From DASUSF01 sp036375275 (GTDB lineage Bacteria; Pseudomonadota; Alphaproteobacteria; Geminicoccales; Geminicoccaceae), in contig DASUSF010000464.1 in NCBI GenBank assembly GCA_036375275.1, positions 1 to 5,866 of the forward strand: 5,866 bases of DNA. The letters run 5' to 3'. This document shows, piece after piece, positions 1 through 5,866 of this stretch (positions within the stretch are counted from its first letter, which is position 1; each line of letters begins with the position of its first letter). The position numbers were made by a program, and so were the translations under genes. Below the pieces are notes generated by a model, which was not told the origin of the DNA, made no database searches, and worked only from the letters and a program-made list of their open reading frames with translations.

Positions 1-174
1 CTCAAGCCTTTCCACGACTTCAGCTTCGGGCAGAACGCGGTCTGGGCCCTTCAGCTCTATTTTGCTTGGGGTGTTGCAGCTTTGCGACAAAGCGGCTGTT
101 GTGCCGGTTCGATCGCTTCTAGATCCTTGACCCTTTTAGCCAAGTTTGCGAGGTTTGCAACCGGAAGGTCATGA
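1..174 (+). CDS. Possible 3' tail of an upstream gene (partial, uncertain)
   Basis: Frame 1 is open from the first base to a TGA at 172-174. Over the first 16 codons base composition by codon position looks like real coding in a GC-rich genome: third positions are almost all G or C (15 of 16) and second positions are GC-poor (6 of 16). The readable residues include FHDFSFGQNAVWA. From about base 50 this bias disappears and the sequence turns less GC-rich with poor codons, so the true end may lie elsewhere or have decayed. No family is recognised. A short stretch of the opposite strand is also open (135 down to 1) but has no ATG or GTG at its beginning and a worse codon-position pattern. Low confidence; the segment may simply be intergenic. 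Confidence 0.25.
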   Translation, partial: LKPFHDFSFGQNAVWALQLYFAWGVAALRQSGCCAGSIASRSLTLLAKFARFATGRS

Positions 175-219
175 CCAGCGGGGTCCGGAGGCCCGCGCGG
201 TTGGGCTGCCGCTTTGTCG
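85..219. repeat. 12-nt perfect inverted repeat in the leader
   Basis: CGACAAAGCGGC at 85-96 is the exact reverse complement of GCCGCTTTGTCG at 208-219, with 111 nt between the arms. The left arm also overlaps a small local hairpin, GCTTTG-CGA-CAAAGC at 79-93, so two alternative pairings of the same segment are possible. A 10-bp perfect palindrome, GGTCATGACC, lies between the arms at 167-176. The right arm ends 57 nt before the start codon of the four-gene operon. This could be a pair of operator half-sites or a long-range RNA stem; function is inferred from position only. Confidence 0.4.
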
Positions 220-252
220 AGCCGATTCTTTGCATAACAGGCGCGCCGGCGC

Positions 253-259
253 AAAGGAG
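253..259 (+). promoter_or_regulatory. Shine-Dalgarno site with long spacing
   Basis: AAAGGAG is a good ribosome-binding sequence, but 17 nt separate it from the ATG at 277, about twice the usual spacing. No ATG, GTG or TTG occurs in frame between the in-frame TAA at 235-237 and that ATG, so no better-placed upstream start exists. Starts further downstream would remove the first membrane helix. Confidence 0.5.
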
Positions 260-276
260 AAGAACGGGGCCTTGGC

Positions 277-1488
277 ATGCGGACGTTCGCGCTCTATTCG
301 ATCATCTTCGCCGGTTCCAGCCTGATCGTCGTCAACCCGGTGGTGATCCACCTGGTGACGGGGCTGCGCAGCCTCGCCGCGTACACCGCGCTGGTCGACC
401 TCTGGCTGCTGCTGATCATCGTCGCGGGCGGCCTCTACCTCCGTCGCCCCGGGCGCCTGTTCGGCGTCGCGCTGATCGGCGCGGTCGCGACCCTGCTCCC
501 GGCGCTGTTCGCCGGCGAAGTGCTGCTGGTCCTGTTGCGGCACGGCTACGGCGACCGGATCGTCGGCGAGATGCCGGACATCTTCGAGCCCGACCCCCAG
601 CTGATCTACACCCTGGTCCCCGGCGCCGAGGGGCGGCACACCTCGCTCGGCAACTTCGACGTCGCCTATCGGATCGACGACCAGGGCCGGAAGGCGATCC
701 CCGCGAGCGGCAAGGCGGAGCGAAGCCTGCACGTGTTCGGCGACTCCTTCACCTTCGGCTACGGCGTGGGCAACGAGGACACCTGGCTCAATCTGGTCGA
801 TCAGCGGCTCGGGCCGGAGATCGACGTCCTCAACTATGGCGTGATCGGCTACAGCCTCGAGCAGATGCTGCTTGCCCTCGAGCGCTACCGGGACCAGATC
901 GAGCCGGGTGACGTGGTGCTCTTCGCGCCGATCTCGGACGATCTCGAGCGCAGCCTGCCGGGGCGCTCCTACGTCTGCGGCGGGATGATCCGGAGTGAGG
1001 CCAACGAGACCTTCCCCGTGCTCGAGGCTGACGGAACGTGGCGCATGGCGCGGCTCGAGGAGGAGTGCAGCTTCCTGTTCGACACCGTGCTCGCCAACTC
1101 GCCGCTGCCGGTCGGCTTCGGGGCGCTCTGGCGCAGCTGGCGCGCGCGCCGCGGCCACGAGGCCATGATCGACAACGCGGACCGGATCTTCGCTGCCGCC
1201 GAGGAGGTCGCGGAGCGGGCAGGGGCGAGCTTCCACGTCGTGTTCCCGGCCAGCCCGGACGAGTGCGCGAACGGGCGGCTGGCCTTCGACCTCGCCGACC
1301 TCGAGACGCCGCTCCGGTCCTTCCTCGAGGCCTGCCCGGCGAGCCGGGAGGAGGCGCTGGCGCTTCGCTTCCCGTTCGACGGTCACTGGAATCCGGCCGG
1401 GCACGCGTGGGCCGCGGCGACCCTGATCGAGGTGCTGAGAGAGCTGCCCCACGGCCGCTCCGGCGATCTTCTGGCGAGCGACGGCTGA
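277..1488 (+). CDS. Membrane-anchored SGNH/GDSL hydrolase-like protein
   Basis: 403-residue protein with an N-terminal membrane part and a C-terminal SGNH (GDSL esterase/acyltransferase-type) domain. Three hydrophobic helices lie at about residues 4-27, 34-55 and 61-88. The loop between helices 2 and 3 is basic (RRPGR), which by the positive-inside rule places it in the cytoplasm and the following domain in the periplasm. SGNH motifs seen: block I GDSFTFG with nucleophile Ser157; block II NYGVIGYS near 186-193; and the C-terminal DGHWNPAGH at 368-376, giving the likely Asp368/His370 pair. The block III position, normally Asn in an N-D motif, reads S-D-D-L at 220-223, so Asn appears to be Asp. 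Such domains remove or transfer acyl groups on glycans or lipids. First gene of a four-gene tandem, ending 25 nt before the SxtJ gene. ATG 277 is the only in-frame start after an upstream stop. The fold is well supported, the substrate unknown. Confidence 0.88.
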   Translation: MRTFALYSIIFAGSSLIVVNPVVIHLVTGLRSLAAYTALVDLWLLLIIVAGGLYLRRPGRLFGVALIGAVATLLPALFAGEVLLVLLRHGYGDRIVGEMPDIFEPDPQLIYTLVPGAEGRHTSLGNFDVAYRIDDQGRKAIPASGKAERSLHVFGDSFTFGYGVGNEDTWLNLVDQRLGPEIDVLNYGVIGYSLEQMLLALERYRDQIEPGDVVLFAPISDDLERSLPGRSYVCGGMIRSEANETFPVLEADGTWRMARLEEECSFLFDTVLANSPLPVGFGALWRSWRARRGHEAMIDNADRIFAAAEEVAERAGASFHVVFPASPDECANGRLAFDLADLETPLRSFLEACPASREEALALRFPFDGHWNPAGHAWAAATLIEVLRELPHGRSGDLLASDG

Positions 1489-1513
1489 GCGGGCGGGGAC
1501 GGGGGAGACCGGC

Positions 1514-1945
1514 ATGACGCGGCTGCATGAGGATCTGGCACGCGAGCACGAGGTCAAGGGCGGAAGCGACCGGGCCTTCGGGCTGACGGTCGGCGGCATC
1601 CTCCTCCTGATCGCCGGCTGGTGGGCCTGGGCCGACGGGCTCGGCCCGCTCGAGGGCGTTCTCGCCGGGATCGGCACGGCCCTGGTCCTGCTCGGGGCGA
1701 TCGCCCCCCGGCTGCTCGCGCCTCTCAACCGCGGCTGGATCCGGCTCGGGCTCCTGCTCGGGAAGGTGGTGAGCCCGATCGCGCTCGGCGTCATCTACGT
1801 GACCACCATCGTCCCGATCGGCCTGATCAGGCAGGCCTGCGGCAAGGACGCGCTCCGGCTCAGGCGCGAGCCGGGGCTCTCGACCTACTGGATCGCGAAG
1901 GATCCGCCCGGGCCAGCGCCCGAGACCATGACCAGGCAGTTCTGA
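1514..1945 (+). CDS. SxtJ family membrane protein
   Basis: 143-residue integral membrane protein matching the SxtJ family in length and pattern. A short charged N-terminus contains GSDRAFG (residues 17-23). Hydrophobic helices follow at about 23-40 and 45-64, then LNRGWIRLG (71-79), then a hydrophobic segment with V-S-P-I at 86-89 running to about 104. After this comes a basic stretch with the G-K-D motif (110-112) and the tail motif STYW (123-126). The family is named after sxtJ of the cyanobacterial saxitoxin cluster, which sits next to the O-carbamoyltransferase gene sxtI; its biochemical role is unknown. Here the same association holds, with the carbamoyltransferase two genes downstream. 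A GGGGGAG ribosome-binding site at 1501-1507 lies 6 nt before the ATG, which fixes this start. Probably a membrane partner or docking protein for carbamoylation (inference). Confidence 0.85.
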   Translation: MTRLHEDLAREHEVKGGSDRAFGLTVGGILLLIAGWWAWADGLGPLEGVLAGIGTALVLLGAIAPRLLAPLNRGWIRLGLLLGKVVSPIALGVIYVTTIVPIGLIRQACGKDALRLRREPGLSTYWIAKDPPGPAPETMTRQF

Positions 1946-1956
1946 GGGGGACACCG

Positions 1957-2106
1957 ATGTCGATGATCGCCGAGCTCTGGCAGTTCATGCGGGTGCGCAA
2001 GAAGTTCTGGCTGCTGCCAGTGATGATCATGATGCTCCTGTTCGGCGGCCTCGTCGTCCTGGCGCAGGGGAGCGCGATCGCGCCCTTCATCTACACCGTG
2101 TTCTGA
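1957..2106 (+). CDS. DUF5989 family membrane microprotein
   Basis: 49-residue protein with an amphipathic, basic N-terminus (E-L-W-Q-F-M-R-V-R-K-K at residues 6-16), one hydrophobic helix at about 17-36, and a conserved-looking tail with AQGSAIAPFIYTVF. Length and pattern match the DUF5989 family of tiny proteins found beside SxtJ and carbamoyltransferase genes. The saxitoxin gene sxtK, a short unknown ORF next to sxtJ, is probably of the same kind (inference from size and position). The ribosome-binding site GAGGGGG at 1944-1950 overlaps the stop codon of the SxtJ gene and lies 6 nt before this ATG, so translation is likely coupled. The basic face before the helix predicts N-terminus in the cytoplasm. 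No catalytic residues are evident, so a structural or recruiting role for the carbamoyltransferase is most likely. Easily missed because of its size, but the start, spacing and motif all agree. Confidence 0.85.
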   Translation: MSMIAELWQFMRVRKKFWLLPVMIMMLLFGGLVVLAQGSAIAPFIYTVF

Positions 2107-2116
2107 GACCGCGCCG

Positions 2117-3952
2117 ATGCGGATCCTCGGCCTGTCGGCCTTCTACCACGACAGCGCGGCGGCGCTGATCGAGGACGGCGAGATCATCGCGGCGGCGCAG
2201 GAGGAGCGCTTCAGCCGGAAGAAGCACGACGCCGGCTTCCCCGAGCGCGCCCTCGCCTACTGCCTCGCCGAAGCCGGCATCCGGCTCGACCAGGTCGACC
2301 ACGTGGCGTTCTACGACAAGCCGTTCCTGAAGTTCGAGCGGCTGCTGGAGACCTACCTCGCCTTCGCGCCGCGCGGCTTCACCTCGTTCCGGATGGCGCT
2401 CCCGGTCTGGCTGCGCGAGAAGCTGTTCCAGAAGGACCTGCTGAGCGGCAGGCTGAAGGCGCTGGACGGCGACATCGACTGGAGCGGCCGCCTCCTGTTC
2501 ACCGAGCACCACCAGAGCCACGCCGCGAGCGCGTTCTACCCCTCGCCGTTCGAGGAGGCGGCGGTGCTGACGATCGACGGCGTCGGCGAGTGGGCCACCA
2601 GCAGCGCCGGCGTCGGGCGGGGCCACCGGCTCGAGCTGATGAAGGAAATGCACTTTCCCCATTCGCTCGGCCTGCTCTACTCGGCCTTCACCTACTACAC
2701 CGGATTCAAGGTTAATTCGGGCGAGTACAAGGTGATGGGCCTCGCCCCCTACGGCGAGCCGAAGTACGCCCAGACCATCCTCGACCATCTGCTCGATCTC
2801 AAGCCGGACGGGAGCTTCCGGCTGGACCAGCGCTATTTCGACTACTGCACCGGCCTGACCATGACCAACGCGCGGTTCGACGAGCTGTTCGGCGGGCCGC
2901 CGCGCCGGCCGGAGGAGCCGGTGCGTCAGCGCGACATGGACCTCGCGGCATCGGTCCAGGCGGTGACCGAGGAGGTGATGCTGCGGCTCGCCCGCGCGCT
3001 GGCTGCGGAGACCGGGCAGAAGAACCTCTGCCTCGCCGGCGGGGTGGCGCTCAACTGCGTCGCCAACGGCAAGATCCTGCGGGACGGCGCGTTCGAGCGG
3101 ATCTGGATCCAGCCCGCGGCCGGCGACGCCGGCGGCGCGCTCGGGGCGGCGCTCGCCGCCTATCACTGGTTCAAGGACCAGCCGCGGCACCTGAACGGGC
3201 GGATGGACGCCATGCAGGGCGCCTACCTCGGTCCGAGCTTCGGCCAGGACGAGATCGAGCGCCGCCTCGACCGCGTCGGCGCGCACTTCGAGACGGTTGG
3301 CGACGATGCCCTGTTCGAGGAGACCGCGAGCGCCATCGAGGACGGGCAGGCGGTGGGCTGGTTCCAGGGCCGGATGGAGTTCGGGCCGCGGGCGCTCGGC
3401 GCGCGCTCGATCCTCGGCGACGCCCGCTCCCCGACCATGCAGCGGCTCCTGAACCTCAAGGTCAAGTACCGCGAGTCGTTCCGCCCTTTCGCGCCGTCGG
3501 TGCTGCGCGAGGAGGTGGCGGACTGGTTCGAGCTCGACCAGGACAGCCCTTACATGCTGCTGGTCGCGGGGGTCGCCGACGAGCGCCGGCGGCGGATGAA
3601 CCAGGAGGAGGAGGGGCTGTTCGGGATCGACAAGCTGAACGTGCCGCGCTCCGAGATTCCGGCCGCGACCCACGTCGACTACTCGGCCCGGATCCAGACC
3701 GTGCACGAGGAGACCAACCCGCGCTACCACCGCCTGATCCGGACGTTCCAGGAGCGCACCGGCTGCCCGGTCCTGGTCAACACCAGCTTCAACGTCCGCG
3801 GCGAGCCGATCGTCTGCACGCCGGAGGACGCGTTCCGCTGCTTCATGGGCACCGAGGTCGAGATGCTGGCGCTCGGCAACTGCGTCCTCCGCAAGGAGCA
3901 CCAGGACCCGGCCCTCAAGCAGGACTACAAGGAGGCGTTCGAGCTGGACTGA
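2117..3952 (+). CDS. Carbamoyltransferase, NodU/CmcH/TobZ family
   Basis: 611 residues, full length for the family. The enzymes use carbamoyl phosphate and ATP to make carbamoyl-adenylate, then pass the carbamoyl group to a hydroxyl on a sugar, antibiotic or other small molecule. The N-terminal Kae1-like domain (about 1-355) starts with MRILGLSAFYHDSAAALIED and E-E-R-F-S at 29-33. It carries the HxxxH metal-binding motif (His131 and His135 in HHQSH), D-G-V-G-E at 154-158, LAGGVALNCVANGK (306-319), and Asp337 in GDAGGALGAA, the expected third metal ligand. The C-terminal YrdC-like domain (about 400-580) has GWFQGRMEFGPRALGARS (414-431), FRPFAPSV (455-462) and NTSFNVRGEP (555-564). All key motifs are present, so it should be active. 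No signal peptide or membrane helix; cytoplasmic. It starts 10 nt after the DUF5989 stop with no clear Shine-Dalgarno sequence, so it probably depends on translational coupling. The acceptor molecule cannot be read from the sequence. Confidence 0.95.
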   Translation: MRILGLSAFYHDSAAALIEDGEIIAAAQEERFSRKKHDAGFPERALAYCLAEAGIRLDQVDHVAFYDKPFLKFERLLETYLAFAPRGFTSFRMALPVWLREKLFQKDLLSGRLKALDGDIDWSGRLLFTEHHQSHAASAFYPSPFEEAAVLTIDGVGEWATSSAGVGRGHRLELMKEMHFPHSLGLLYSAFTYYTGFKVNSGEYKVMGLAPYGEPKYAQTILDHLLDLKPDGSFRLDQRYFDYCTGLTMTNARFDELFGGPPRRPEEPVRQRDMDLAASVQAVTEEVMLRLARALAAETGQKNLCLAGGVALNCVANGKILRDGAFERIWIQPAAGDAGGALGAALAAYHWFKDQPRHLNGRMDAMQGAYLGPSFGQDEIERRLDRVGAHFETVGDDALFEETASAIEDGQAVGWFQGRMEFGPRALGARSILGDARSPTMQRLLNLKVKYRESFRPFAPSVLREEVADWFELDQDSPYMLLVAGVADERRRRMNQEEEGLFGIDKLNVPRSEIPAATHVDYSARIQTVHEETNPRYHRLIRTFQERTGCPVLVNTSFNVRGEPIVCTPEDAFRCFMGTEVEMLALGNCVLRKEHQDPALKQDYKEAFELD

Positions 3953-3955
3953 GCC

Positions 3956-5137
3956 TCAGCCTGCCGGGCGGCGTGCGAGAAGGGCGGCGAACGCGGCGCC
4001 GGTGAGCGCGAGCAGGAGGCCGGCGGCGAGGAACACCGGCGGGAAGCCGATCCGGTCGACCAGCAGCCCGGCGAGTGCCACGCCGAACGCCTGGCCGAGA
4101 AAGAGGGCGTTGGCGAAGGTCGACACCGCAAGGCCGCGGGCCTCCGGCGCCATCTGGGTGGCGTTGGTCTGCAGCGTGTTGTGCAGCATGTGCAGGCCGA
4201 GCCCGAGGGCCGCGACCGCGACCGGCATCGCCGGCAGCGGGCCGAGGGCGGTGAGCGTGAACGCCGCCGCGACCAGGAGCCCGCCGATCAGGGACAGGCC
4301 GCGTTCGCCGAGCGTCGCGACCAGGCGGTGGACGGTCAGGGCATAGGCGAGGCCGCCGAGGCCGAGTGCCGCCAGGATCAGGCCGATGCTCGCGTAGTCG
4401 AGGTCGAAGGCGGCGCGGAGGTGGGCCCCGACGAAGGTGAAGCCGCCGTAGAACAGGAAGCCTTCGACGAACACCGTGATCAGCACGACCCGGACCCAGA
4501 ACCGCCGGAACAGCCCCGTGTAGCCGCGCACGATGCTCTGGACGCTGATCCGGGCGCTCAGGATCGGCGGCGGCAGCCGCCCGGACCGCAGCTCCCGGAG
4601 CAGCAGCAGCGCGACCGTGAGGAACACGCCCGCGAGGATGAAGAACGGCGCGCGCCAGCCGAGCAGCTCGCCGAACACGCCGCCGAACACCTGGCCCGCC
4701 ACGATGCCGAGGATGGTCCCGGTGAGGAAGCGGGCGAGGACCGTCTGGCGGCCGGCGTAGTCGACGTGGTCGCCGATCCAGGCCATCGACAGGGGCACGA
4801 TCGCTGCGGCCGAGGCGCCGGAGGCGAGACGGGCCAGCGCCAGCAGCTCGAGAGACGGGGCGAAGCCCGCGGACGCCACGGTGGCCGCGGAGACCAGGGT
4901 CATGATCGCGACCAGGCGGACCTTGCCGAAGCGGTCGCCGAGGGGGCCGTAGACGAGCTGGAGGGTGCCGTAGGCGAAGGCGAAGGCGGTCGCGATGACC
5001 GCGGCCTCGCCGACGGTGGTGTGGAACTCGCGCGCGACCTGCGGCACCAGAGGGTCCGCGACCCGCATGGTCGCGACCGAGGCGAACGCCGCGGAGGCGA
5101 GCAGCGCGATCGGCCGGACCAGCGAGGGCGCGGTCAT
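3956..5137 (-). CDS. MFS transporter (12 membrane helices, DHA1-like)
   Basis: 393-residue inner-membrane protein of the major facilitator superfamily. Hydrophobic segments fit twelve helices, with a longer central loop at about 182-212 dividing two halves. The signature motif A is clear between helices 2 and 3 (GPLGDRFGKVR, 64-74). Helix 4 has the R-x-x-x-G pattern (Arg103, Gly107), and the second half contains NTLQTNATQMAPEARG near 320-335, typical of drug/metabolite:proton antiporters of the DHA1/AraJ-like type. Size is normal for that group. It probably exports a small molecule by proton exchange; substrate unknown. It is convergent with the carbamoyltransferase, with 3 nt between the stop codons and no terminator between them, so it belongs to a separate transcript. 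The start is the ATG at 5137-5135. Its own ribosome-binding site is weak (GAG about 8 nt upstream), and a 7-codon ORF overlaps it by ATGA. Confidence 0.92.
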   Translation of the reverse strand: MTAPSLVRPIALLASAAFASVATMRVADPLVPQVAREFHTTVGEAAVIATAFAFAYGTLQLVYGPLGDRFGKVRLVAIMTLVSAATVASAGFAPSLELLALARLASGASAAAIVPLSMAWIGDHVDYAGRQTVLARFLTGTILGIVAGQVFGGVFGELLGWRAPFFILAGVFLTVALLLLRELRSGRLPPPILSARISVQSIVRGYTGLFRRFWVRVVLITVFVEGFLFYGGFTFVGAHLRAAFDLDYASIGLILAALGLGGLAYALTVHRLVATLGERGLSLIGGLLVAAAFTLTALGPLPAMPVAVAALGLGLHMLHNTLQTNATQMAPEARGLAVSTFANALFLGQAFGVALAGLLVDRIGFPPVFLAAGLLLALTGAAFAALLARRPAG

Positions 5138-5157
5138 GGCTGCTCGATCCGGTTCAT
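5134..5157 (-). other. Possible 7-codon leader ORF coupled to the MFS gene
   Basis: An ATG at 5157-5155 opens a mini-ORF reading MNRIEQP, whose TGA (5136-5134) overlaps the MFS start codon as ATGA. Upstream, AAAAAGGA at 5178-5171 is the best Shine-Dalgarno-like sequence in the region. It lies 13 nt before the mini-ORF start and 33 nt before the MFS start, too far to serve the latter directly. Translation of the leader followed by re-initiation would explain how the MFS gene is translated despite its weak site. This could also be chance, as short ORFs are common. Confidence 0.25.
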
Positions 5158-5866
5158 CCGACGGCGCAGGTCCTTTTTCAAGCCGAAGCGCGGAGCGTGC
5201 GCCGCCCCTCGCTCATCGACCCGCGATTTCGTAGAGCGATTTTCGATGCGACGGAACCGCCTTGACCACGACGTCCTTGCTCCTCAGATCCGAATCACGC
5301 TCTTCCCAGCGCTCAGACCCTCTTCCCGACCCATGCCCTCCGCCGCCGGGAGCTCACGACTCTCCGGCGGCTGCCCATCTTGGCTCCGCTGGACCGCCCA
5401 GTCATAAGACAAGCAGCTTGATCCGGACGGGCTCACCAAACGGCGGGTCCCGCCTCAACGGCTGCTGCCCGACGGAGTGCTGCACGCCCGTGGGTCCGCC
5501 TCGACGGACGCGGGAGGGGGCGTAACCAGACATCAATCCTCGACCCCCACCATCAGCCACCTGGTCCATGCGATCCTGGGAATCCCTGGCGTCGAATCCC
5601 CGGGCCGCGGCGGCGAGGTCCCATGGTCGCATGGACCATCCAGCGGCGAGCATGGAGGCTCACGATTGGCTTTTGGTCAACGCGCCGCACGATTCGCGGC
5701 CCGGCCGCGGTGGTCGATGCGCCGCACGATCTGCCGCATGCCCGTTTACGCCCCGGGCCACCGGTCGAAGCCGGGAGCCCGGGCAAGGTCGGAGAACCAG
5801 CCCCTGGAAGCGGAGGCTCCGCCCGCCACCAAGCACAACTCCGACCGGCCGAAGGACCCGCACCGG
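5138..5866. other. Long stretch without a convincing gene
   Basis: These 729 bases hold the 5' region of the MFS gene on the right and otherwise nothing identifiable. Open frames of 67-87 codons exist on both strands, but they overlap one another, are rich in Arg, Pro, Gly and Ser as GC-rich noncoding DNA gives, lack ribosome-binding sites and resemble no family I know. Small palindromes occur: GGCGGG-T-CCCGCC at 5442-5454, CGCGGCC-C-GGCCGCG at 5695-5709, and GCGGAG-G-CTCCGC at 5810-5822. A 12-nt direct repeat, GCGCCGCACGAT, occurs at 5682-5693 and 5719-5730. Promoters, decayed genes or a non-coding RNA cannot be excluded. Confidence 0.5.
5342..5371. repeat. GC-rich stem-loop
   Basis: GCCGCCGG (5342-5349) pairs with CCGGCGGC (5364-5371). 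The stem can extend inward by GAG/CTC across a one-base bulge. No T-run follows on either strand, so it is not a classical Rho-independent terminator. It lies about 200 bases upstream of the MFS start, in the gene-free region. Confidence 0.4.

Noticed and set aside
127..156. TTGACC as a -35 promoter element for the operon
   Set aside because: No acceptable -10 sequence lies 16-18 nt downstream, so a promoter cannot be supported from sequence alone.
169..1794. 541-codon open frame on the - strand opposite the SGNH and SxtJ genes
   Set aside because: It is antisense to two genes with clear family motifs, is rich in Arg, Ala, Pro and Glu as expected of a GC-rich shadow frame, and has no recognisable domain.
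1621..2106. 161-codon + strand frame fusing an SxtJ shadow to the DUF5989 protein
   Set aside because: Only its last 49 codons are the real protein. The ribosome site at 1944-1950 and the family length support the start at 1957.
2087..3901. 604-codon open frame on the - strand opposite the carbamoyltransferase
   Set aside because: The carbamoyltransferase has every family motif on the + strand; the antisense frame is a low-complexity Arg/Glu/Val/Leu-rich shadow.
4181..5407. 408-codon open frame on the + strand opposite the MFS gene
   Set aside because: It is a repetitive Glu/Arg/Asp/Gln-rich translation typical of the opposite strand of a hydrophobic GC-rich gene; the MFS motifs lie on the - strand.
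5442..5822. Cluster of short palindromes as a repeat system
   Set aside because: At this GC content about one such palindrome per 700 bases is expected by chance, and the three differ in sequence, so they do not form a family.
5402..5863. Small open frames on the - strand as genes or a transposase remnant
   Set aside because: There are no ribosome sites, no family resemblance, and the frames overlap each other; neither terminal repeats nor a target duplication was seen.

Overview
The window is GC-rich, with most codons ending in G or C. That suits a high-GC proteobacterium, probably an alphaproteobacterium, but there is no rRNA or other marker to fix the taxon. No RNA gene, CRISPR array, intact insertion sequence or replication origin was found.

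Layout: Positions 1-276 are a less GC-rich leader. It may begin with the 3' tail of an upstream gene, and it carries a 12-nt perfect inverted repeat. From 277 to 3952 four genes lie in tight tandem on the + strand, with gaps of 25, 11 and 10 nt. In order they are a membrane-anchored SGNH/GDSL hydrolase-like protein, an SxtJ-family membrane protein, a 49-residue DUF5989 membrane microprotein, and a full-length NodU/CmcH/TobZ-type carbamoyltransferase. A convergent MFS transporter gene (3956-5137, - strand) ends 3 nt from the end of the carbamoyltransferase gene. The last ~730 bases (5138-5866) have no convincing gene, only the upstream region of the MFS gene and a few small hairpins.

How the genes may work together: The carbamoyltransferase should place a carbamoyl group from carbamoyl phosphate on a hydroxyl group in the cytoplasm. 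SxtJ takes its name from the saxitoxin cluster, where sxtJ and the short sxtK lie beside the O-carbamoyltransferase gene sxtI. The SxtJ/DUF5989 pair here looks like the same association, in a genome where nothing else points to toxin synthesis. The SGNH protein has three N-terminal membrane helices and a catalytic domain predicted to face the periplasm. My working inference is a membrane-associated system that carbamoylates a lipid-linked or exported glycan or lipid and edits or acylates it outside. The substrate is unknown, and this cassette is the most interesting item in the window. Nothing directly ties the MFS transporter to it.
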